Positions 25,264 through 35,914 of a DNA stretch of 64,000 bases are shown piece by piece; position 1 is the first letter of the stretch, and each line of letters begins with the position of its first letter. The notes under the pieces were generated by a model that saw nothing but the letters and a program-made list of their open reading frames with translations, searched no databases and had not been told where the DNA came from. Position numbers and translations under genes: made by a program. Source of the DNA: Peromyscus leucopus (lineage: Eukaryota > Chordata > Mammalia > Rodentia > Cricetidae); contig NC_051072.1 of the NCBI RefSeq assembly GCF_004664715.2, forward strand, positions 558,001-622,000, given 5' to 3'.

Positions 25264-25761
25264 TGTGGGAGCCCACAACTGACTCAGTTTCCCAGTTTGA
25301 ATCTGAAGCCTATTCTGAGTCAATAAGAGTTCAAGCTTGATTGCTCCAAGGCTGTGAGAAAGTTCTGATTAGCCCACAGAGTCTCCTTGAAGGGCTGTGA
25401 GAAAGTCCTGATTAGCCCGCAGAGCCTCTTTGAAGGGCTGTGAGAAAGTTCTGATTAGCCCATAAGAGGGAACATACTATCTAGCTAGACACAAGCTGCT
25501 GATGCCTTCCAGAGGTACATTGAGATAGAAAATTAAACTGCCTGTTCCTTGGTGCAAGGCAGGACAGATAGTGATTGAATGCCTGTGCTGTGCATTGTTC
25601 TACCTCTGTCCTTCAAGACTGTATTTAAGCTGGCTGTGAAATAAACTTGGGACTGTCTGGCATTGATCGGCAGACCTCTCGACTCTTTCTGTCTTCTTCA
25701 TTGTTTCTTCAATCCACATGCCTCTATCCAGCTATCCTGCTGACTGTCGGCAGGTTGGACA
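25264..25761 (+). mobile_element. Solo LTR (class II type), 6-bp target duplication
   Basis: It begins tgtgggagcccacaactg and ends ggcaggttggaca, flanked on both sides by atggcc (25258-25263 and 25762-25767). It contains about three tandem copies of a ~43-base unit (gggctgtgagaaagttctga) at 25350-25465, a tatttaag TATA-like site and AATAAA. A 6-bp duplication is typical of class II (IAP/betaretrovirus-like) integration. The right arm of the inverted repeat has the empty site. Confidence 0.85.
25350..25465 (+). repeat. Tandem enhancer-like repeats in the LTR
   Basis: The unit ggctgtgagaaagttctga followed by ttagcccacagagtctc occurs about three times with a spacing of about 43 bases, upstream of the TATA-like site of the LTR. 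Such U3 repeats usually carry transcription-factor sites; none is assigned here. Confidence 0.75.
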
Positions 25762-26439
25762 ATGGCCGTTGTTTCTCTATAAGATATTGTACAGTGCTAA
25801 CTTAACAAGAGAAGGCTGAATCCAAATTACATGTGTAGGGTAATGTAATAAGTTAGTATTACCTGCATATATACTGTGAACCATTAGGACCTATATGTTT
25901 CCTGGTAATTCTTATAGAAATCATAAGATAGGTTTGTAATATATACATCATGTAGACTTATTTATCATTTCTGTGTTCTGATTTGGAGGAACTGAGGGAA
26001 ATTCAATGCAGATGTTCTTGAGTTTCAAATTTCATATTGTCATATAGAAAATGTTTCAGCATCAGAAAAGACAAAGGAAATTGAACGAGACAGGTCAAAC
26101 CTCTACAGAGGGAATCCCGACAATGGATGCTGGGCTGGGAGTCATGGCACCAGTGTGCTCTCAGGAGCTCTGTCCCTCCAGCTGAGAGAGAAGCAGGGGA
26201 GGAAGAGTTGGCAAGAGTGCGCCAGACCTCTGTTTTTCATTACCCACCCAAGACTCCAGTCACCCGAAGGATAACCAGCCAGTCATGCCAGCCCACCTCA
26301 GAGTAGACATGGGGTGTGGGCCATGTTTTCTATGCTGGAGAGCCTTAGCTATGTTGTTCAGAAGTTAGAGAAGCTACACTGGTTTCCAATGCCAGAACTT
26401 CCTACTTGATCTCCAAGCCTGCTTCCTGTGGGCATTCTC

Positions 26440-26765
26440 TTTCCCACCAGCCACTCCCCGTAAAACCACACAGAGACTTAATATTAATTATAAATGCTTG
26501 GCTGATAGCTGACGCTTGTTTTTAGCTAGCTCTTATAACTTAAATGAACCCATTTCTATTCATCTATGTGCTGGCCCAAGGCTTGTTTACCTCATGTATG
26601 TACTTCCCATTCTGCTTGCTCTGCCTCTCATGGCATCTCCTCAGACTCTGCCTTTCTTCTCCCCAGCATTCTCTCTGCCCTGAAAAATCTTGCCTAGCCA
26701 CCAGCCAGTCAGCTTTTTATTAACAATGAGAGCAACACATCTTTACTGTATAGAAGGATTATTCC
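26440..26765. mobile_element. LTR-like muroid repeat
   Basis: Starts near ccaccagccactccccg and ends at attattccacagca. Internal motifs (acacagagacttaatattaattataaatgc, ttgtttttagctagctcttataac, tgcttgctctgcctctcatgg) match the fragments at 22230-22560 and 51110-51575. It lies in the spacer between the two arms of the inverted repeat. Confidence 0.5.
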
Positions 26766-27309
26766 ACAGCAGCTTCCTTTAATTGTGATAGGATATTCCC
26801 TCTGTCCTTAAGATTCCTTTCTCTTATGCCTATGGTCTGTCTGCCTTGGTTTCTGTCCCAATAAGCCTGAATATTAATTTTTGTTTCTTTAGCCTTTTAG
26901 ATATGGCTAATTTTACAAATATATGAACATATACTGTTTCAGCAAACTGAAAAGGCTAGTTCTGAAGCTAGGATTTGGCATCCCCATGTCAGACTCAAGC
27001 ATGTGCGTCTCTAAAGTTCTATAAAGCTCCTGTCTTTAGTCAGTCTCCCCTCGACTCTGAAACAGAGAAAAAGAGATCAACAAACAACCAAGCAAAAGAC
27101 AGTGTGTGCTTAAGAACAGCTCAGGGCTATCTATGTACAACAGAGACTACCATTGTTTGTCTCTTGGAATAAAGGTGTTTGTAATAAAATTGGGGAAAGA
27201 GATCTCTATACATAATGAGGATAGGAAGGACACACTGTCTAAAATCTGTCAGTAACAATTCCAGCAATGTAGGTTGGTCAGAGCTCCCTCAGCAAAATTC
27301 TGTTAGATG

Positions 27310-29830
27310 ATGTAAACATAAATATAATAAGGATTATGACAAATAACCCACATGCTGTGTAAATCATAAAAAACTGTCTTATATTTTCTATACCAGGAAT
27401 CTTACAGGTTAAGAGGATTAACAGCATGTATGCAGGCAATACTAATTTATTCCATTACCCTACATGTGTAATTTGGATTCAACCTTCTTTTATCAAGACA
27501 ATACTATACAATATCTTCATAGTGAAACAACTGCTATCTTCATAACTCCAGCTGTGTTCACTCAGATGTTCACAGCTGGCCTTATTCAATGTTAACATGC
27601 CGTCAGGAAAGGAAAGATGGACAAGGTCATTGGACAATCACCTGAATCCAGTCATTCCTCCCAGCTTGAAATGTGCAGGCCTAAGTACATGGGGCCTCAA
27701 TGTTTACTGTAGAAGCAAGGTGTAAAGGGCACAAACATTAAGGAGTGCCCACCCACACATCCATAGGAAAGCATCCTTAATCCAGGAATCGAGTCCCATG
27801 GCCTCAGAAGTCAGTGCAGATGGGACTGGGGAGTCAAATCCTTAGTCACTCCGTGGACCCTATGAGCCAACTGGAGGCAGATACTAAACTTGAGATGTAG
27901 TGCAGTCTACTATCTACAGGCTGTGGTTAGAACCACAGACCCAAAGAAGCCTCTGAGACGACCACAGCATAGACTCTGGGTGCTGCAGTGACACCTGGAA
28001 CCTCACAAGTCAGCCCCTCACAATCATAGTGACCTCACACCACTGGAACCAGGGCGCAAGTCTCTGCACTGTCCCCACTGTTTCAGTCCTGGCTTATGTT
28101 CAGGGACCCTCACACCTTAACATAGAGATTTTTGTACCCCAGGCTGATTGTTTCTTTACTCACAACAGCAAAGGACCAGATTCAACTTAGATGTCCATGA
28201 ACACATTAGTGGATTATTTGATAAATATAATTATATATGTTTATTATACACATAGGGATGCTATTTAACTCTAAAAACTATAATCATGAAATTTACACAA
28301 AAATGGATGGACTTAGAATGTATATCAATTGAGATCACCCAATCATATAAGGAAGAACATTGCATGTTTTTCCTCACATGCGTGACTTAGTAATATATGT
28401 ATATATGTCAACAAATTTACATGTGACTACAGTACATCATATAGAAAAGAGAACAATAAAGGCTAAATATTAGGGGATGATTGACAGCAGGTGATGAACA
28501 TGACTTATGAAAGAGGACATAATTGATTTTCAAGCTCTAACTTTGTCATGAATTATTTGGGTTTAACGGTGTGTAGCTGCAGAAAAGCATAGAGACAGTT
28601 TTACATCCAATATGAACTCCACAGCTTCTATTCTGAATGTTTTTTTTTCTTCTGGGAGTGAGGGGTTCAAGTCAGGGTTCCTCTGTGTAGTCCTGGCTGT
28701 CATCAGAACTCGGAGATCAACCTGCCTTCTGAGTGCTGGGATTAAATGTGTGTGCCACCACTGCCCAGCTCTGAATGCCCATTGTAAATGTAAAGAAGTT
28801 TATGGATTCTGTAGTCTTTAAGTCTTGCTAATTTGGGTAGGTTATTTTTTTTTCTATTTGCAACATTTTAAATAATAGGGTTTAATTTAAAAAGAAAAAA
28901 GGATAAATGAGCAATGTCTCCTGAGTGCATGTCTCTGCTACACTATTCTGTTTGAGCCATCCCTTCAGAAGCTTCCCACACAGGCTGTAGCTCTTTCTCT
29001 TGTACAACAAATGTCTACCCAATGAAGAACATCTGCATTTGTAAGGAAATCTCCCTCTGTGTTACTGAGGAAATTGGTAACTAGATCTTCAGAAACACTA
29101 AACAGGAAAGCACTGACTCACATACACATAGCAAACCTGATCTTTGTTAAAGATAATATGCTGACAACTTTTTAGCCATTTTTAAAAAACAGAACCTTTA
29201 CACACATCAGCCTTTCATTGTTAGTGATAAGGATGGGATTTAAGCCTGAAGCTGAAACACTTTTTTTATGATCCACTCTAGAGGTTTATCCATTTCTCTC
29301 TGTTCTGTCTAATGTGTACATGACATTTAAATGTAAATAAACCTTTTTGTTTTGTTTTGTTTTTTACCCAAACCAATGATAGAATGTATGTGATGTGTTG
29401 TCTTTTTAACCTTTTTACTGACCAAGTTCATTTGACTGTTATACTTCTGTTTTAACTTTAATTATAACAAGTAACCATTATTCTCTACACTTTGACCAAT
29501 TATGAGTCTGTGTTTTATTCTCCATCTACCACACAATATTTTCTGGTTGGTATGAGAGATGCCTGAATATATGGGTATAAAGATAAGAACTTGGGTTCGT
29601 TTAGTTACTACTCACTTATCAGAATAACAGTTAATTAAGTTCTCCATAGGGTGTATCACCTACACGGGCACAGGTTTATCACCAATTAACATCATGTTAT
29701 CAGTTAAACTCTGTGGAACAAGCTTTAAATCCAACCAGAAAATGATTGTGTTACTCCTATAACTTTTCTGCCATTATTACTCCTTTGGCACATCTTGCCA
29801 CTTCCTGGGCTCATGGCTGGGAAAGACTGT
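27310..29830 (-). repeat. Right arm of the large inverted repeat (S segment)
   Basis: The inverse counterpart of 22900-25970. It continues further (to about 29830) in direct homology with 49800-53800. The part 28140-28550 (aacttagatgtccatgaacac, catgaaatttacacaaaaatgg) looks like a very old L1 3' end on the + strand. No exon is seen. Confidence 0.75.
28636..28770 (-). mobile_element. B1 SINE
   Basis: Inverted B1 with T-run at the left and the head at the right (gtgctgggattaaatgtgtgtgccaccac). A short direct repeat, ctgaatg, flanks it. The ORF across it (28612-28821) is a by-product. Confidence 0.75.
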
Positions 29831-30365
29831 TTATTACATCACTTCCATGGTAGCATATCTAGATTGTGCCTCCACTATAAAAGCTAGTTAGTAGAGAGGA
29901 AGTTTCTAAGTTGGTACCACTGATTTTACAGCCACTGTTTATAAAATGAGAATTCTGTCTTTGCTTCAGAACTGGTAAATAAAATAAGCAATATGAGAAA
30001 ATTACAAATCATCATGATTATTAAACCATTTAAGAGTGCTGATGACCAAGAGTAGTCTCCCACCTCAGACAGGCTATTAGTAGGACAGGAAGGGAAGGTA
30101 GGGTTTTTTTTAAAGTCAAAAATCTAATCACATCACAAAAGATGTACACTGAGGTGTTATATATTATTTGGTTTATTTTTCTTTTTGTTTTTCCCTGGAC
30201 CCTTCCACAGCTGAGAAGAAAGGGCATTGATCTATAAAATATTATACATGACCATTTCTCAGGAGGGACCTTTTGTATACATTAGATCCTTTCCCAATAG
30301 GAAAGGAGGAATCATTTTTCAGAAGAAGGGAAATACAATCTACTTTCCTGAAGAGGCTTCAGAGT
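29831..30365. other. Intergenic sequence without a recognised feature
   Basis: AT-rich spacer close to the centre of symmetry of the window. Nothing beyond short random ORFs is seen. Confidence 0.4.
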
Positions 30366-30690
30366 TATGGTGGTTTGAATGACCCCCATAGTCCCTTAGG
30401 GAGTGGCACTATTAGGAGGTATGCCATCATTAGAGGAGGTGTGGCCTTGTTGGAGGAGGTTTGTCCCTGGGTGTGGGCTTTGAGGTTTCAGATGCTCAAT
30501 CCAGATGCAGAGGTATACTCCCTTCCTGCAGCCTGCAATCCAGATGTAGAACCCTGGGCTCCTTCTCCTTAGTAATGGACTAAACTTCTCAACTTGTAAG
30601 CTAACCTCAATTAAATATTTTCTTTTGTAAGAGATGCTGTGGTCATGGTGTCTCTTGACATCAGTAGAAACCCTAACTAAGACAAGATGG
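30366..30690 (+). mobile_element. Abundant rodent interspersed repeat (possible hAT-type non-autonomous element)
   Basis: The text ggtggtttgaatgacccccatag, ggaggtgtggccttgttgg, gggctttgaggtttcaga and the end tagaaaccctaactaagaca is typical of a common rodent repeat that I loosely associate with URR1/RCHARR1-type elements. The family name is from memory and uncertain; that it is a repeat is not. ORFs here are not genes. Confidence 0.55.
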
Positions 30691-30775
30691 GAGGAGGTAG
30701 AGGAATTCAGAGAGATCCGCCTGCCTTTGCCATCCAATGCTGGGATTAAAGGCATGTACCACCACGCCTGCCATT
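30691..30775 (-). mobile_element. B1 SINE fragment
   Basis: Inverted B1 head part (atccgcctgcctttgcc, gtgctggg-like, attaaaggcatgtaccaccacgcctgcc). The right half is missing. Confidence 0.7.
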
Positions 30776-30989
30776 CCCATTTCTTTTAATTACTTTAAAT
30801 TCTTTGATTTTAATGAAAGAGCAGGACTGAAACCTTGGTTTCATTTTTTGAGAGGCTGTCAATTGACCAAGTTTAACAACCAGTTAATTAAGCAAGGCTT
30901 GACCATTAGATCAGATGTAGCAGAGTTAATAAACTTTTGATTCAGAGACCAGACCGGATGGGCTGTTGTGGCTACCCCTATTGGAAGCC

Positions 30990-31418
30990 ATGATGGCTAG
31001 TTTTTGTTTTTGTGTCAATTTGACACAGGCTACAGTTATTTGAGAGATGGGAACCTCAACTGAGAGAATGCCTCCATAAGATCTGGCTGTAGGTAAGGAT
31101 ATAGGGCAATTTCTTAATAATTGAAGTGGAAGGAGCCACTCCATGTTGCTTGGGTTCATCCATGACCTGCTTGGTCCTGAGTGCTATAAGAAAGCAGAGT
31201 AAGTCCCTGAGAGCAAACCAGTAAGCAGCAACCCTCTATGGCCTCTGCATTAGTTCCAGCCTCCAAGGTTTGACCTAGTTTGGATTCCTGTCCTGACTTC
31301 CTTCAATGATGAAAAGTGTTGTATGACCCTCTGCCAATCAAACCCTTTTCCCCCCCAAATGCTTTGTTCATAGTGTTTCATCATAATAATGATACCCCTA
31401 AGTAAGACAGAAGCATGG
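30990..31418 (+). mobile_element. Second abundant rodent interspersed repeat
   Basis: Carries agtttttgtttttgtgtcaatttgacac, aatgcctccataagatctggctg, gactcctgtcctgacttcc-type text and ends in taatgatacccctaagtaagaca. It is the other common rodent repeat whose end resembles that of 30366-30690. Class not certain; probably a non-autonomous DNA element. Confidence 0.55.
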
Positions 31419-31545
31419 GGGGCCAATAACACCCTGAGTCCAAAGGGAAGGAGAATTGTGATCTCTGTCTCCAATGACCCTGGTTGAATACCTCAAGCTT
31501 CTGCCAAGTAGACATGATGACTCTGAGGTTTGCAAAGGGAGCGGG

Positions 31546-31966
31546 TGTGGTGATATATTGTTTGTGCTCTAACAAATAAAGCTTGCATGGAGATCAGAGT
31601 ACAGAGCTAAGCACTAAACCACAGAGGCTAGGTAGTGGTGGCACACACCTTTAATTCCAGCACATGGGAGGAAAAAGGAAGATTAGGAGTTCAAGGCCAC
31701 TCTGGGCTACACAAGGTCGATCCAGTTGAACAGAGAAACAGAGCTAGGTGGTGGAAGCTCAGGCCTTTAATTGCAACACAGAGAGGTGGAGACAGGAATA
31801 TAAGGCAGCAGGAGACTGGCGCTCAGCCCCCACTTCCGACTGAAGATTTGATAGAGATATGAAGTCCCTCTAATGCTGGCTCCTTTAGTTCTCTGATCTT
31901 TCAGCAGTTAATCCTAGATCTGACTCTGAATTTTTATTATTAAGGCCAATTAGAATTCAAATTATG
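31546..31966 (+). repeat. ERV-A 5' LTR
   Basis: Starts tgtggtgatatattg and ends near caaattat just before the primer site. It matches 35915-36260 plus 36790-36833. It contains an early AATAAA (about 31574) and two stretches resembling B1 (about 31630-31720 and 31745-31805). The 31635-31862 ORF lies inside it and is not a gene. Confidence 0.8.
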
Positions 31967-31968
31967 TC

Positions 31969-31986
31969 TGGTGCCCAACATGGGGC
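31969..31986 (+). promoter_or_regulatory. ERV-A primer-binding site, tRNA-Lys type
   Basis: tggtgcccaacatggggc lies 2 bases after the LTR. It resembles the tRNA-Lys(1,2)-type primer sites of class II elements such as the HML group. It fits the 6-bp target duplication in placing the element in class II. Confidence 0.7.
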
Positions 31987-32599
31987 ACGGATTCACAAAA
32001 AAGCTTCTTGCCTGTGACTTCGCAGCCACCAGCACAGACATGCAGATGGCATCACTGCCCTGCTGACTAAATTTTTGTTGCAGCCTCTCTGCAACAACAT
32101 GGGCTCAATACATTGCCAGAGTCAGCCCCTCACCACTGGCCAGCTCTGCATTTAGGCAGTTCCTGCTCTATGTGTTTCTTCCCCAGGATCTCCTGTGTGC
32201 ATTTTACAGACATTAAGTTCCCTCTCCTGATGGGTTGTGGGCTTTCCCTGGACACCTCCTCAGGTTTCTGCCAAACTAAGGTAGCTGTCTTGAAAACCCA
32301 CTCAGGCTTCTGCTGTTCTAGGCAGAAGCAGTCAGTCTCCCATCTTCATCATCATTGTTGGCAGATTTGGTGAGATGACTGGGAATACTTAAAGGGAGGA
32401 ATTAGTTAAGAGAGTTTTTGCCACATTAAAAAATGGGAAACATTATTAGAATGGAGTTAGGTTTCTGTATGATAATACACTGGACAGTTTGAAAATGAAA
32501 CAATTAAATGAGAAGATAATTAATTTAGATGGAATTTATGTAATGTCAATTTTATACATTACTGGTTTTATCGTTTTTTATAACTAAAAAAATGGTTAA

Positions 32600-33790
32600 T
32601 ATGAGTGCCAAGATGCAAGTTTTAGAAAAATGTACTAAAGATCATATAGATTAAACAGATCATAGAGACACTCAGACCCAGACAGAGAGATTTAAAGAAC
32701 CAGTCTCAAAATTGCATTATAAGCTTAGAGGAAGAGCCTAAGGTTTTCAAATAATCAACTTTAATTTAGCCAGTAACCTTACAGGAACTGCCAAATGATA
32801 GATATCCCCAAGGCTGTGTAAGTGCTGAATGGACTCCTCTGGATATATTAGATTTAAGGAGATGCAAGGAAATGGTAATCTATTTTGGCATGCATTCACC
32901 TTTTGTGAAGCAGATGATAAACTTATGGTCAATTTGTAATAGAATTATCCCTCAAGACTGGAGAGACTGGTTTACAGCAATCTTGGAGCCTGGTCCTCGG
33001 TTACAATCGAGGACCTGGTAGAAAGATGAGGCTATGACCATTGAACAATGAGGTAGGGCTAGAGGTATGGAAATTTCCGAAGAACAACTTCTTGGGGAGG
33101 GAGATCATGTACAAAGGCAATCCCTATATGATGACCACATCCTGACTTAATGCCATGCAGCAGCCGTGAATGCTTTGGAAAGAATTGAAGATGAAGGAAA
33201 GAAAATTGAGTCATTTACTAAAGTAATACAGAGCCCCCAAAAAATCTTCACTGATTTCTAACATAGATTGACTTCAGCAGTAAATAGAATGATACCAAAT
33301 TCAGAAGCTACACAAATAATTGGATCGCTGGTTTTTGAAAATGCTAATGCATGATGCAAAATGGGTAATTAGACCATTAAAAGTAAGATCAATACCCTTA
33401 GAGAAGTGGGTATGAGATACAGTCAATATTCAATCTCATAACCATGATGATGCTTGGATAAGAGGTGATTTCTAGAGGTTTGAAGAAAAATTGAAATGTC
33501 AGGTGTTTCAATTGTGGTAAACAAGGTCACCTAAAAAGGAACTGTAAACAGGGCATTCCTAGAAACAATGTTTTTTCTAAGAATAATCCCTACAGAATGC
33601 TCATCCCTTCTGGGGTATGCAGAAGGTGTGCCAAAAGGAGATATTGGAATAATGAATGTAAATCAATAAGGGACAGTCAAGGTAACACTTTGCCATCAGA
33701 AAACACACTGAGGAGCTGCTTTCAGGCCCCCATGTCAAATTTAGTTCAGTTGTTTCCTGTCATCATGGAGGAAACGCCTTCTCAGAGCAA
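32600..33790 (+). pseudogene. ERV-A gag remnant
   Basis: Capsid-like text is readable in pieces around 32815-33010 and in a major-homology-like region near 33210-33350, where an in-frame stop is visible. A first CCHC zinc knuckle (CFNCGKQGHLKRNC) is intact at about 33502-33543. The second, at about 33617-33658, has Tyr in place of the zinc-binding His. Several stops and shifts separate the pieces, so no Gag polyprotein can be made. Confidence 0.75.
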
Positions 33791-33802
33791 TTAAAGAACC
33801 TA

Positions 33803-34141
33803 ATGCCTATTTTAAGAAAACATACTGCTCTGGATGTTAGAACTGTTGTAGAAGAAAGAACAAAAAATTCAGGAGAAACCATTGAGCAAATATTTTGGCA
33901 AGTTTCTATAAATGAACATGGACCAAAATTAAAACTATTAATAAATGATGCTGTCATTGAAGGTCTTGTAGACACAGGTGCAGATATAAAAATAATTGCA
34001 CTAGAATTTTGGTATCCAAATTGGTCTCCTCAGGAGGTGCTTTTAGGGATTGGAACATTTTCAGGTAAAACAGCCCATGAGATGAGTCAAATGTACAGGG
34101 CCAGAAGGACAGTGAGAAAAATTAAAGCCACATGTGGCTAA
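33803..34141 (+). pseudogene. ERV-A protease-region fragment
   Basis: An open stretch of 112 codons with the retroviral aspartic protease active-site motif VDTGAD (about 33970-33987) preceded by EGL. It is what remains open of the pro frame. The end loses similarity and stops. It is retroviral rather than a host protease, as it lies between gag knuckles and RT sequence. Confidence 0.75.
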
Positions 34142-34359
34142 CATAGCAATGAATTTATGGGGACATGATTTTTTAGAACAATGGAATACTCAGATTAACA
34201 TTCCTCCAACTTTAGGAAATAACCATAAATTAATGTAAGTTTCTGGGAAAAATATTAGAAGGTATAATAAGGAACAGTAACTGACCCTTCAAGTTGTACA
34301 AGAACAGGGCACAACAGCCCTACCTTTAAAATGCTTAGTGTACAAACCTCTATTGGTTG

Positions 34360-34673
34360 AGCAATGGCCTTTACCATCAGCGAACTTACAGGCCTTATAA
34401 CAGCTGGTACAGGAGCAGCTAAATGCTCAGCATATTAGAGCATCAACCAGCCCTTGGAATTCTCCTGTATTTGCCATTAAAAAGAAATCTGAAAAAGAGA
34501 ATGGTAACAGATCTAAGAGCTGTTAAAAACATGATTCAGCCAATTGGCATTCTACAGCCTGGAATTCCCTTGTCTTCTCTGTTACCTAAAGGAGGGCCTC
34601 TTATAGTTATTGATATAAAAGATTGTTTCTTCACTAAACTTTTACAAAACAGAGGACACAGAGAAAAGTGACT
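34360..34673 (+). pseudogene. ERV-A reverse-transcriptase N-terminal fragment
   Basis: Two frames carry the start of a class II RT. The first covers the [12 protein letters not shown] region (about 34447-34475). The second, in the ORF from 34423, has VTDLRAV (about 34506), LQPGIP (about 34555) and the catalytic-Asp region VIDIKDCFF (about 34606). The frame switches between them. Everything C-terminal, including YMDD, RNase H and integrase, is absent. Confidence 0.75.
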
Positions 34674-35398
34674 GATGAACTTTGCCAAATAGGTGGGACA
34701 GTCCTTCAAATTTACTGCTTCACTGAAAAATCTACCAGATACTCTAGGTCTGTTGGCTGAATATAGATGCCCCAACATTGCAGAGGAACTTTGGGTGACT
34801 GTCCAGGCAGCTTGAGGTCCCTGCCATTAGGTGATATTTCAACCTTTTGGGGTCTTTGATGAAGATGACAGTTTTTGTTAGTTATGATAAAAGATAAGTT
34901 AGATATGAAACACAAAAGAAAGTGACTGCTGTACTCTTCCAAGACAAGACAGCCCTTCAGAATACTCTATTTCACAGAGAACGTCTGTCAGATATTCTAG
35001 TCCTGAAGATGGATTCCCCAATGTTGCAGAGAAAACTAGGGTGACTGTCCAGGCAGTCAAGTGTTTCTGTTATTTCTCACAATTTTTGTAAGTAACTTGC
35101 TTGTAATTCCGGCTTACTCAGTTAATATTATTTCTTTCTTGGGTCTATGATTGAGTTGAAGACTTTATAGTTATAGTTTTCCTTGTTACCAGATTCAGAA
35201 AAGAAATTTACTAAAGATATGTAAAGTGTATAGGGTTGAGAGACATTAAAAGATAGTTTTGGTAATTCGAGTTATGATAGAAGGTGAATTAGTACAACCT
35301 TTTGGACTCACCAAGATAGGACAGATAATGGGAATATTTTCTCTGAATTTGTCAGATGCTAAAGAACTGGACATTTTTAATGAAATGATTGCCTTATA

Positions 35399-35818
35399 TG
35401 TGGTGGTATTCTAATTGTACTGAAATGTGATTTTGATTGTATGTTAATAAATAAAGTTGCCCAGGGGTCAGAGCTATTAGAGCCATAGACAGAGTGTGGC
35501 GGTGGTGGCACACACCTTTAATCCCATAGATCTCTGTGTGTTCAGGGATACAGCCAGCATTGGAGACATATGCCTTTAAGACCTATGGGGCTGTACATTC
35601 AGACAGTGATGAGGCAGTCACGTGTTTGGGTTTACAACCAATGAGAAGGCAGAATGACTGGAAAAGCGACTTACAGACAGGAAATAGCCCTTTTTTTCTG
35701 GGAAGCTGGGACAGCAGGAGGAAGGGTGAGATTTTAGCTCTGAGCTCTGACCTCTTGGCTTTCTCTTTTACATTGTTTCTGCGTTTCTTACTTAATAAGA
35801 TGGTTGGTTACATCTACA
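35399..35818 (+). mobile_element. Solo LTR nested in ERV-A, 6-bp target duplication
   Basis: It runs from tgtggtggtattctaattg to ggttacatctaca, flanked by cttata at 35393-35398 and 35819-35824. It contains AATAAA near its start and a B1-like stretch (cggtggtggcacacacctttaatccc). It belongs to the same broad class as the ERV-A LTR but a different subfamily. The ORF 35536-35898 lies mainly inside it and is not a gene. Confidence 0.85.
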
Positions 35819-35914
35819 CTTATATATTGTGTACAGTTATTGTACTTATCATATATACCTTATCCTATATTAGTTATAACCTTCTTTTCTTATTTTAGAC
35901 CATAAAGGGGGAAA

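Larger units (their letters stand above)
22900..25970 (+). repeat. Left arm of a large inverted repeat (S segment)
   Basis: Read inverted, this segment aligns with 27310-29560. Matches include tttattaacatgtaaatgtcatgtacac (23223) against the inverse of 29315-29340, ctgcactgacttctgaggcca (24409) against about 27795-27820, and ctgaatccaaattacatgtgtagggtaatg (25828) against about 27455-27485. Two LTRs in this arm are absent from the other. No gene is present. Confidence 0.75.

Noticed and set aside
33803..34141. Host aspartic protease gene (DTGA motif)
   Set aside because: It sits between nucleocapsid knuckles and RT sequence inside a bounded provirus, so it is a retroviral pro remnant.
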